From: Pseudomonadota bacterium
GTDB taxonomy: Bacteria > Pseudomonadota > Gammaproteobacteria > Burkholderiales > Thiobacillaceae
DNA: 6,932 nt
Assembly (NCBI GenBank): GCA_021780975.1
Contig: JAJXXS010000216.1
Coordinates: 1-6,932, forward strand
Direction of reading: 5' to 3'
Shown here: positions 1 through 5,371 of the stretch, one piece after another
Position numbering within the stretch: position 1 is the first letter of the stretch
Layout of the letters: the number at the start of each line of letters is the position of its first letter
Translations under genes and position numbers: made by a program
Notes under the pieces: model-generated
What the model saw: only the letters and a program-made list of their open reading frames with translations
The model's database searches: none
What the model was told of the DNA's origin: nothing

Positions 1-92
1 GCCGAAAGCACGGCATCGGCGGGCGTGGAGAATTGCATGACCTGGGCCAGCAGTTCGCTCCCCAGGTCGAGCGCGGTGGTGGTTGGTTTCAC
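1..92 (-). CDS. Partial N-terminus, probable RsmB/NOP-family RNA methyltransferase
   Basis: A minus-strand reading frame starts at GTG (92-90) and leaves the window after about 30 residues. Its translation begins MKPTTTALDLGSELLAQVMQ and continues FSTPADAVLS. The pattern of a short amphipathic helix followed by PADAVLS resembles the start of betaproteobacterial RsmB/NOP-type SAM-dependent rRNA cytosine methyltransferases, which I know from memory as having a helix and a PADAVLSRFFR-like segment there. The catalytic domain is outside the window, so the assignment is tentative. The frame stays open upstream to a stop at 143-141, but GTG 92 is the only usual start codon before the inner ATG at 38. 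The ATG at 38 would remove the conserved-looking helix. No Shine-Dalgarno sequence precedes GTG 92, because that stretch is the complement of the neighbour's purine-rich site. It is divergent from the gene at 108. Confidence 0.5.
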   Translation of the reverse strand, partial: MKPTTTALDLGSELLAQVMQFSTPADAVLS

Positions 93-95
93 GGG

Positions 96-102
96 AAGGA
101 GG
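96..102 (+). promoter_or_regulatory. Shine-Dalgarno site deciding the GTG start at 108
   Basis: AAGGAGG lies 5 nt before GTG 108. It matches the 16S rRNA 3' end perfectly and supports GTG 108 over the upstream TTG at 33, which would put 25 extra residues antisense to the neighbouring minus-strand gene. Confidence 0.75.
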
Positions 103-107
103 GGCGG

Positions 108-524
108 GTGGAGTTGAGCTTGTACCGGGGAGACGAGATTTTACGGCAGGGGCGCACCTTGCCGGCGGCGCTTTACAATCTTCTGCACACCTTGCTTGCG
201 CGGCAGAGAGGTGGCTGTCTCTTTGTTCCCATCCGCAGCATGCAATATCTGGCGGTGGCGGACTCCGATGAGGTGGTTTTTGTGGACGGCCACACCAAGC
301 ATCTCATTGATGTGGCCTGGCGCAATTTCCAGCCCCGTGCGCGCCATTCCCTGGAAGACCCCGTACCCTTCGATGCTGTGATCTACACCGAGGCGGGACA
401 CGCCATACTGCAACGGCTGCAAGGTGAGTTGGCCGGCGCGCTGGCGGTTCTGGAACACAAGGTGCGGGCGCCGGGTGGCGCGGCCGTGCTGGATTTTTCG
501 GGGCGTCGCCGGCAGCGCGAGTAG
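108..524 (+). CDS. Protein of unknown function, 138 aa
   Basis: I do not recognise a family. The GTG start at 108 has a perfect AAGGAGG site 5 nt upstream. The frame is open to the window's left edge and a TTG at 33 is possible, but that extension (GQQFAPQVERGGGWFHG) is antisense to the likely coding start of the minus-strand gene. The protein has no signal peptide or membrane segment and is probably cytosolic. Visible parts are a short strand region (ELSLYRGDEILRQG, 2-15), a helix (TLPAALYNLLHTLLARQ, 17-33), a strand-rich core (GGCLFVPIRSMQYLAVADSDEVVFVDG, about 35-61, written here only as a range), a middle with several Trp, Phe and Pro residues (70-90), a helix at 94-119 and a basic Gly/Arg-rich tail (SGRRRQRE). 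One Cys (37) is present. Codon use is GC-rich like its neighbours, which supports a real gene. The stop is 3 bp from the stop of the convergent gene. Confidence 0.7.
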   Translation: MELSLYRGDEILRQGRTLPAALYNLLHTLLARQRGGCLFVPIRSMQYLAVADSDEVVFVDGHTKHLIDVAWRNFQPRARHSLEDPVPFDAVIYTEAGHAILQRLQGELAGALAVLEHKVRAPGGAAVLDFSGRRRQRE

Positions 525-527
525 AGT

Positions 528-830
528 CTAATCGTCTTCGCCCAGCTCTGGATCCCAACCCTCCTGGCGCGCGCGCGCCATGGCTGCGGCATAGATGCGC
601 TGATGTCGGGAGCGGTAGGGTTCCTCCAGGCGGCTCGGCAGATGCCCGTAGCGGTCCCATGCGGCGTCGACTCGCTCATAGAGCAGCTGGATTTGGCTCG
701 CCGTCCAGCCCGCGCAGGTTTCCGTTTCGGGCAGCAGTTCGAAGGCCCACGCATCCATGATGATGCGTCCAATGTGGGTGAACCCACCGTCCACGTCCTT
801 GTCTACGCCCACATAAGTTTCGTTGTTCAT
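528..830 (-). CDS. Small acidic protein of unknown function, 100 aa
   Basis: The ATG at 830-828 is preceded on the minus strand by AAGGAA about 7 nt upstream, a good ribosome binding site. The product is soluble and acidic with no membrane segment. It starts MNNETYVGVDKDVDGGFTHI, has an aromatic segment (MDAWAFELLPETETCAGW, 25-42), then mainly helix (ASQIQLLYERVDAAWDRYG, 44-62; RSRHQRIYAAAMARARQEG, 73-91) and ends in the acidic tail DPELGEDD. I do not recognise a named domain. The Asp-rich DKDVDGG (10-16) looks loop-like, but I would not call it an EF-hand because it lacks the full spacing. The gene is convergent with the one at 108-524 (3-bp gap) and divergent from the one at 1032, so it is probably transcribed alone from the 831-1031 region. 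The strong start and clean reading frame make a real gene likely; the role is unknown. Confidence 0.75.
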   Translation of the reverse strand: MNNETYVGVDKDVDGGFTHIGRIIMDAWAFELLPETETCAGWTASQIQLLYERVDAAWDRYGHLPSRLEEPYRSRHQRIYAAAMARARQEGWDPELGEDD

Positions 831-844
831 GCCTGTTCCTTAGT

Positions 845-856
845 GCTGGCGCCAGC
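845..856. promoter_or_regulatory. 12-bp perfect palindrome upstream of the 528-830 gene
   Basis: GCTGGCGCCAGC is a perfect inverted repeat 14 bp before the start codon of the minus-strand gene and just upstream of its Shine-Dalgarno site. It could be an operator half-site pair, or a small hairpin in the 5' leader. In GC-rich DNA a 12-bp palindrome can occur by chance. No -35/-10 pair was convincing around it. Confidence 0.25.
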
Positions 857-890
857 CTCGCGGGGCGCATTTCGTCCCCCGGCGTTTGCC

Positions 891-896
891 AGGAGG
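891..896 (+). promoter_or_regulatory. Shine-Dalgarno-like AGGAGG before a short ORF
   Basis: AGGAGG lies 4 nt before ATG 901 (AGGAGGGTACATG), a normal though tight spacing. It is the main reason to consider the 38-codon ORF that follows. Confidence 0.4.
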
Positions 897-900
897 GTAC

Positions 901-1017
901 ATGGGCAAATTATCGACCAGCGTGCTGCCGGCGCAAAGCGCGCCCTACAGATTTCCGTTGCACTGCCGTTACTCCACAGTGGGGCGTTCCCGACCGGGGC
1001 GCGTCCAACCGCCATAG
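901..1017 (+). CDS. Possible small ORF or leader peptide, 38 aa
   Basis: An ATG with AGGAGG 4 nt upstream opens a 38-codon frame ending in TAG, 14 nt before ATG 1032 of the next gene, whose own GGAGG site lies in that gap. The peptide begins MGKLSTSVLPAQSAPYRFPL and continues HCRYSTVGRSRPGRVQPP. It is basic and rich in Pro, Arg and Ser with no membrane segment. Codon use (TTA, AGA, CGA, ACA, CCA) is unlike the GC-ending codons of neighbouring genes, which argues against a long-conserved coding sequence. It could be a translated leader coupled to the downstream gene, or chance. There is no run of one amino acid's codons as in classical attenuation peptides. Confidence 0.3.
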   Translation: MGKLSTSVLPAQSAPYRFPLHCRYSTVGRSRPGRVQPP

Positions 1018-1031
1018 CGTGGAGGAAGAAC

Positions 1032-1406
1032 ATGAAAACAGAACTGACCCAAGTGGAAATTTCCGGCCGCCCAGTGCAAGTGCAATGTACCAAGGCCGCA
1101 CTGTCCGCACTGCAAAAGCGCGGCCAGCCTTTGTGGGTGGAGATGGAGCTGTATTTTTCCTGTCTGATACGAAAGCGCGTTCTGTTTCATGAAGGCGAGA
1201 TGTCTCCCGCCGCCCATGAGGCGCGGCCCGGCCTGCGCGTGAGCTTTCGCCCGGTGATGACCAAGCACTGCAACATCAGTGATCTGGAGGGCAAGCCGCC
1301 TCTGGAGGACTTCCCCATCGTCAGCGCCACCCCCTATGTTCCGCAGTGGCTGACCATCGATTTCAAGGGTGGACGGTGGCAAGGAGAGTTCGGCTACGCC
1401 CATTGA
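1032..1406 (+). CDS. Protein of unknown function, 124 aa
   Basis: ATG 1032 is preceded by GGAGG (1021-1025) with a 6-nt gap, so this start is well supported. The frame stays open far upstream (to about 603), but that part overlaps the minus-strand gene at 528-830 and has no comparable ribosome site. The product has no signal peptide or membrane helix. Visible parts are a strand-rich N-terminus (LTQVEISGRPVQVQCTKAAL, 5-24), a helix followed by PLWVEMELYFSCLIRKRVLF (33-52), a segment with RPGLRVSFRPVMTKHC (65-80) and a C-terminal strand region ending GGRWQGEFGYAH. Cysteines at 19, 44 and 80 do not form a CxxC pair, so metal binding cannot be claimed. I do not recognise a family. It is convergent with fbp, with 17 bp between stops. 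Confidence 0.75.
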   Translation: MKTELTQVEISGRPVQVQCTKAALSALQKRGQPLWVEMELYFSCLIRKRVLFHEGEMSPAAHEARPGLRVSFRPVMTKHCNISDLEGKPPLEDFPIVSATPYVPQWLTIDFKGGRWQGEFGYAH

Positions 1407-1412
1407 CCCTGT

Positions 1413-1431
1413 CGGGCGCCCGCCTAGGCGG
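1413..1431. terminator. Overlapping palindromes at the convergent junction, possible terminator
   Basis: Two perfect palindromes overlap between and into the ends of the converging genes: CGGGCGCCCG (1413-1422) and CCGCCTAGGCGG (1420-1431). The second contains the fbp stop codon. Either could form a short hairpin, but they are mutually exclusive, have almost no loop, and no clear T-run follows on either strand. A bidirectional termination role is only a possibility. Confidence 0.25.
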
Positions 1432-2452
1432 CAGCTTTGCTCTCCCGGTGGTAATCGGTGATGCGTTCCACCTCGTTTTTTGATCCCAGCACTACGGGCA
1501 CACGCTGGTGGATGCCGGTCGGCTGTAACTCCAGGATGCGCTCCCTGCCGGTGGTTGCAGCCCCGCCGGCCTGCTCGACGATGAAGCTCATCGGGTTGGC
1601 TTCGTACATCAGGCGCAGCTTGCCGCCTTTTTCCTTGAGCTTGCTGTCCATGGGGTACATGAACACGCCGCCGCGGGTGAGGATGCGATGCACTTCGGCC
1701 ACCATGGAGGCGACCCAGCGCATGTTGAAGTCCTTGGCCCTCGGGCCTTCCGTGCCCTTCAGGCATTCGTCCACGTAGCGGCGCACGGGCGCTTCCCAGA
1801 AGCGGTAGTTCGACATGTTGACGGCGAACTCCCTGGTGTCGGCGGGGATGGTCATGTTTTCGTGGGTCAGCACGAATTCGCCGACATTGGGATCAAGCGT
1901 GAAGCCGTTCACGCCGTGGCCGGTGGTGAGTACCAGCATGGTGGACGGGCCGTAGATGGCGTAGCCGGCGCAGACCTGCTTCACACCTGGCTGCAGGAAG
2001 GCCTCGACCGGGGTCGGGCCGTCCACGTTCTCGCCGCCGGGGCAGCGCAGGATGGAGAAGATGGAACCGACGGAGACGTTCACGTCCATGTTGGAGGAGC
2101 CGTCCAGCGGATCGAACATGAGCAGGTACTTGCCGCGCGGATTGCCGGCGGGGATCTGGTAGATGTCGTCCATTTCCTCGGAGGCCATGGCGGCCAGGTG
2201 GCCGGCCCACTCGTTGCGCTTGAGGAAGATTTCGTTGGACAGGATGTCCATCTTCTTCTGCTCTTCGCCCTGCACGTTCTCGGAGCCGGCCGCACCCAGC
2301 ACGCCCAGCAGGCCGCCGTGGTTGACGCCGTTCGCAATCATCTTGCACGCGGTGACCACGTCGTTCAACAGGCCGGTGAAATCGCCGGTGGCGCCTTGGA
2401 CGTGGCGCTGTTCCTCGATCAGGAACTGGGTCAGGGTGGTGCCGAGATGCAT
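1424..2452 (-). CDS. fbp: Fructose-1,6-bisphosphatase class I
   Basis: Hydrolyses fructose 1,6-bisphosphate to fructose 6-phosphate plus phosphate in the cytosol, the committed step of gluconeogenesis and, in autotrophs, of RuBP regeneration. The 342-residue protein is full length for class I (E. coli about 332). Family motifs are clear: the SEE acidic pair (91-93) and the metal-binding loop FDPLDGSSNMDVN (113-125) for Mg2+, NMSNYRFW (212-219), GGVFMYPMD (261-269) and GGKLRLMYEANPMSF (276-290) for sugar-phosphate binding, then AGGAATTG (295-302). The N-terminus TLTQFLIEEQ is typical. ATG 2452 is preceded on the minus strand by GAGGAA about 8 nt upstream. An AT-rich promoter region lies just upstream, so although it follows the tonB-like gene on the same strand (119-bp gap) it is probably transcribed separately. 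No frameshift or missing catalytic residue seen. Confidence 0.97.
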   Translation of the reverse strand: MHLGTTLTQFLIEEQRHVQGATGDFTGLLNDVVTACKMIANGVNHGGLLGVLGAAGSENVQGEEQKKMDILSNEIFLKRNEWAGHLAAMASEEMDDIYQIPAGNPRGKYLLMFDPLDGSSNMDVNVSVGSIFSILRCPGGENVDGPTPVEAFLQPGVKQVCAGYAIYGPSTMLVLTTGHGVNGFTLDPNVGEFVLTHENMTIPADTREFAVNMSNYRFWEAPVRRYVDECLKGTEGPRAKDFNMRWVASMVAEVHRILTRGGVFMYPMDSKLKEKGGKLRLMYEANPMSFIVEQAGGAATTGRERILELQPTGIHQRVPVVLGSKNEVERITDYHRESKAAA

Positions 2453-2481
2453 GACGGTGTATTCCTCAATTAAATTAGAAT

Positions 2482-2491
2482 ATTACGTAAT
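2482..2491. promoter_or_regulatory. 10-bp palindrome ATTACGTAAT in the fbp upstream region
   Basis: A perfect inverted repeat lies in the AT-rich island, touching the TATAAT at 2490-2495 and about 30-40 bp before the fbp start. Its position just downstream of a likely -10 box would suit a repressor operator. I tested by eye for a CbbR-like TNA-N7-TNA pattern and did not find one. The binding protein is unknown. Confidence 0.3.
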
Positions 2492-2495
2492 TATA
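2490..2495 (-). promoter_or_regulatory. fbp: Candidate -10 box of the fbp promoter
   Basis: On the minus strand this reads TATAAT, a perfect sigma-70 -10 hexamer, in a stretch (about 2461-2506) that is strikingly AT-rich within a GC-rich window. Transcription would begin near 2483, giving a leader of about 30 nt with the GAGGAA ribosome site. The -35 position (about 2513-2518) reads CGCCGG, a poor match, so the promoter may need an activator or use other contacts. A second weaker hexamer, TATTCT, lies at 2482-2477. Confidence 0.5.
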
Positions 2496-2512
2496 AAATT
2501 CTATCATGCACT

Positions 2513-2538
2513 CCGGCGTGAGCGCGACGCGCTGCCGG
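2513..2538 (-). terminator. GC-rich hairpin between the tonB-like gene and fbp
   Basis: Arms 2513-2517 plus 2521-2525 pair with 2529-2533 plus 2534-2538, giving 10 base pairs with a 3-nt bulge (2518-2520) and a 3-nt loop. It lies 34 bp after the stop of the tonB-like gene, a natural position for a terminator. The T-rich stretch (ATTTTAT on the minus strand) begins more than 10 nt after the stem, so intrinsic termination would be weak. The stem also occupies the -35 region of the candidate fbp promoter. Confidence 0.35.
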
Positions 2539-2571
2539 GCGGGAATTCAGGGTGGGGTCTAAGAGTCGGGT

Positions 2572-3453
2572 CTAGTCGCCATTGCCCGACATATGGTCGG
2601 AACGGGTGAAGGTCCAGGTGCGCGTGATGACGAGGACGTCGCCCTCCTTCCGGATTTCGGGCGGGAAGGGGGCGAAGGGAGCGGCCAGATGGACTATGTT
2701 CTGCGCCGCCGTGTCGAGTATCTTGGAGCCCGACGGGCGGTCGATCTCCACGCTCGCCAGGCTGCCATCGGCGCGGATGGAAACGCTCATCACCAGGCTG
2801 CCATAAATTCCCAGCCGTTTTGCGGCCTCGGGGTAATTGTTGTTGCCGACGCGTTCGATTTTAGCCACCCAGTCGGCAATGTAGGCCGCAAACACGTAGC
2901 CCTTTGCGTTGATCCCCGGGATGAGCAGGCGGGGGCGCTTCTGATAAGCGTTCCACTGGCGCGATATTTCCGCTTCCAGCTTGGCTACGTTGCGGCCCTG
3001 CTGCAGCAGTTGGCTGGCACTGGGTGAGGTCTGCCCGCTCTGATTGGATGCCACCGGCGCGGGCGTGTTCGGGAGCGGAGCGCCTTGCTTGAGCTGGCTC
3101 ATGAGCTGGCGCGCTTCCTCTTCCAGCTGCTTCACCTGCGCTTGGGCTGCCGCGACATTGTCGGTACTGGCAGCCGGCAACGGACTCTTGGCGCGCGTGT
3201 CGGCGTCGGTGTCGCCGCCGCCAAGATGGCTGACCTGCGCCAGTACATCCGGGTTGAGGGGCGTTTCCCGGGTCTTGGCGTTGACCAAAACGACGTCCAG
3301 GTGCCGGCCGGTGTCTTCCAGCAGGCGCGGGTTGACACGAAGAAAGTGGGTGGAAAGGACGATGCCGTGCAGCGCCACGGACACCATCAAGGCGATGGCG
3401 ATGCGCATGCCCTTCTCGGAAGGGGGTGCAGGGGGCTGAGGGGCAGTGGCCAA
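2572..3453 (-). CDS. TonB-like energy transducer protein
   Basis: Inner-membrane protein with a TonB C-terminal domain, expected to span the periplasm and couple an ExbB/ExbD-type motor to an outer-membrane partner; no exbB/exbD are in the window. Of 293 residues, 1-15 are a short Pro-rich cytosolic tail, 17-36 one membrane segment (RIAIALMVSVALHGIVLSTH), 40-190 a periplasmic spacer, and about 190-282 the TonB C-terminal domain (YIADWVAKIERVGNNNYPEA, then LGIYGSLVMSVSIRADGSL and the end ITRTWTF). The spacer lacks the Pro-Glu/Pro-Lys repeats of classical TonB and holds a probable coiled coil (AAQAQVKQLEEEARQLMSQL, 102-121). The start is uncertain: TTG 3453 keeps the cytosolic tail but has no good ribosome site, and ATG 3408 (residue 16) would start right at the membrane segment. 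It follows the ribonuclease gene by 30 bp and is likely co-transcribed. Confidence 0.85.
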   Translation of the reverse strand: MATAPQPPAPPSEKGMRIAIALMVSVALHGIVLSTHFLRVNPRLLEDTGRHLDVVLVNAKTRETPLNPDVLAQVSHLGGGDTDADTRAKSPLPAASTDNVAAAQAQVKQLEEEARQLMSQLKQGAPLPNTPAPVASNQSGQTSPSASQLLQQGRNVAKLEAEISRQWNAYQKRPRLLIPGINAKGYVFAAYIADWVAKIERVGNNNYPEAAKRLGIYGSLVMSVSIRADGSLASVEIDRPSGSKILDTAAQNIVHLAAPFAPFPPEIRKEGDVLVITRTWTFTRSDHMSGNGD

Positions 3454-3483
3454 AAGCTTGAATCCGGAAACTACCGCGACATT

Positions 3484-5343
3484 CTAGCAGGGGGCGACGG
3501 CTACGCCCTCCACCAGCCCGCTGAACTCCGCCGTCAATTCCACACCAAGGAAATCCAGACGCACCAGCTTGAGCCGGATGCGCTGCCCAGCCTCCAACGG
3601 GGGGAGTCCGCCGATGCGAGTGACAAGAGGCACGTCTTCAAACCGCACGAGATCTTCGCGAATGACGCTGGCCGTGATCTCTGTGATTGCCTCTTGTTCG
3701 AACCAGCGCAGCACCCAGTAGCGCTCCATCTTGCGCTGGAACTCGTTGTAGGCATCGTAGGCCAGCTCGAAATCGCGTACGGTGGCGAACAGGAATTCGC
3801 TGCGCGGCGCGTAAGGGGGAGTCTCTTCACGCACCAAAGCGATGAGTTGGCGCTGGTTCACAAGGTCCACATAGCGGCGCAGGGGGGAGGACGACCAGGC
3901 GTAGTTCTCCACGCCCAGCCCCTGGTGCGGGCCGGGTTGGGTGGCCATGCGTGTCTTGCCCATGCTCTGGTTGCGATAAAGCGCAGGAATCTTGTGCTCC
4001 GCCAGCCAGGTGCCCCAGTGGGCGTTGCAATGGATCATCAGTTCCGATACCACCTTGTCGATGGGGCTGCCGCGGCGCCGCGGCTCGATGGCGATCCTGC
4101 CGTCGACGAATTTGAAGTTGTAATCCTGGCGGTTGTTCTGGCTGGCCGCTCCGCGGGCCGCCTCCAGCGTGGCAGCGAAGCCCCAGAGCCACTCCAGTTC
4201 GCGGCGGTAGGGATAATCTGCCGCCGCGGGGTTGCCTATGCTTGCATCGTTGAACTGTGCGTCCAGCGATTCGTGGCGCAGGTTGGCGGCGATGTTGACC
4301 CTTTCCAGGCGGGTTTCCCGCGCCTGCACGCTGAAATCGGACGCCACCGTCAGATAGAGCGACAGCGCGGGGCAGGCGTGCGACTCGCCCAGGGTGTAAT
4401 GATGGATGAAGGTTTCCGGCAGCATGGTGATCTTGTGGCCGGGGAAATACACCGTGGAGAGCCGCGCACGCGCGATTTCGTCCAGTGCGGAGCCGGGCGC
4501 CAGTCCCAGCGCCGGGCAGGCGATGTGGATCCCAACCTGCACGCTGCCGTCGTCACGGAAAACCACCGAAAAAGCGTCGTCGATTTCGGTGGTGGCCTCG
4601 TCATCCATGCTGAAGGCGGCGACATCGGCGAGCGGCAGTTCCGGCGGATCGAAGGGCTCGTCGACCGCCGGGAAAGCGGTGCCCTTGGGGAAATGCTCCA
4701 GCGTAAAGGCCGCCAGATGGAAGGCCTCCACGTCGGGGATGGCGCCGCATTGCTGCAGCAGGCGCGCCACGCCCAGGCCGGTCTTGCCGGCCGCCTCTTC
4801 CAGCGCCTTCCACTCCGGCAGATTCTTGTCCGGCTTGAGCGCCAGGCGCGGCAGCAGTGGCGTCAGCTCGGACGGCAGTTCGAAACGGCAGAGCGCCTCC
4901 ACCATGCGCGCCTGCCTTTCCGCCGCGAGCCGCTTCTTTTCCTGACCGGCACGGGCGGCCGCCAGGATTTCGGGCGGCGCCGGGCGGTAGCGGCCACGCC
5001 CCCTTTTATGAAAATGGATGGGGCTGTCGTGCAGGCGCATCAGGATGCCGGCGGCTTCCACGGGGGTCGGGGCATGGCCGAAATAGTCCTCGGCCAGGCG
5101 CTGGTAATCGAATTCGTCGCTGCCAGCCACTTCCCAGAGAAAGTCCGTGTCGGTCTCGTCTCGCACCTGATGCGCAGCCTCCATGAACCGGGCGGGCTCA
5201 GGCGCCGCGAACCGCAGCATCACGCGGTCGGCTTTGATCTTGGCGCGCTTGCCGTGTTGGGCCTCGACCTGCAGAGAGGCATCGGCCTCGCTGAGTATGG
5301 TGCCGGCTTTGAATTGACCGTCTTCTTCGTAAAGCAGATACAT
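3484..5343 (-). CDS. RNase II-family ribonuclease (RNB domain)
   Basis: Probable processive 3'-5' exoribonuclease degrading RNA in the cytosol. The 619-residue protein has an N-terminal region typical of the short proteobacterial RNB proteins (YEEDGQFKAGTILSEAD, 5-21; VEAQHGKRAKIKADRVMLRF, 26-45), a helical linker, and the RNB catalytic domain from about 240 to 540. Motif I is SMDDEATTEIDDAFSV (245-260), supplying Asp247, Asp255 and Asp256 for metal binding; the residue aligned by eye with E. coli RNase II Asp207 is Glu253. The other signature is SSPLRRYVDLVNQRQL (485-500), whose arginine pair matches the conserved catalytic arginine region. A short C-terminal segment (570-619) looks like a degenerate S1/OB fold. 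ATG 5343 lacks a clear Shine-Dalgarno site but the N-terminus fits the family as I recall it. It lies 28 bp after the esterase gene. rnb or vacB would be loose names, so none is given. Confidence 0.9.
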   Translation of the reverse strand: MYLLYEEDGQFKAGTILSEADASLQVEAQHGKRAKIKADRVMLRFAAPEPARFMEAAHQVRDETDTDFLWEVAGSDEFDYQRLAEDYFGHAPTPVEAAGILMRLHDSPIHFHKRGRGRYRPAPPEILAAARAGQEKKRLAAERQARMVEALCRFELPSELTPLLPRLALKPDKNLPEWKALEEAAGKTGLGVARLLQQCGAIPDVEAFHLAAFTLEHFPKGTAFPAVDEPFDPPELPLADVAAFSMDDEATTEIDDAFSVVFRDDGSVQVGIHIACPALGLAPGSALDEIARARLSTVYFPGHKITMLPETFIHHYTLGESHACPALSLYLTVASDFSVQARETRLERVNIAANLRHESLDAQFNDASIGNPAAADYPYRRELEWLWGFAATLEAARGAASQNNRQDYNFKFVDGRIAIEPRRRGSPIDKVVSELMIHCNAHWGTWLAEHKIPALYRNQSMGKTRMATQPGPHQGLGVENYAWSSSPLRRYVDLVNQRQLIALVREETPPYAPRSEFLFATVRDFELAYDAYNEFQRKMERYWVLRWFEQEAITEITASVIREDLVRFEDVPLVTRIGGLPPLEAGQRIRLKLVRLDFLGVELTAEFSGLVEGVAVAPC

Positions 5344-5371
5344 GGGAACGCGTCGACCAGGGCCAGTTGCC

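Noticed and set aside
1..117. Open plus-strand frame from the window edge to TGA 115-117, a possible tail of an upstream gene
   Set aside because: The minus-strand frame over the same bases has a family-like sequence (PADAVLS with a preceding helix), while this frame gives a low-complexity Ser/Gly/Arg peptide.
603..1031. A 5' extension of the 124-residue gene to 267 residues
   Set aside because: The extension runs antisense to the 528-830 gene and lacks a ribosome site, while ATG 1032 has GGAGG at ideal spacing.
1688..2473. A 261-codon plus-strand frame opposite fbp
   Set aside because: It is the complement of a gene with all class I fructose-bisphosphatase motifs. Its His/Val/Gly/Ala-heavy composition is typical of an antisense shadow.
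2453..2571. A CbbR-type binding site upstream of fbp
   Set aside because: Spaced TNA-N7-TNA half-sites were looked for by eye in the AT-rich part and none fitted.
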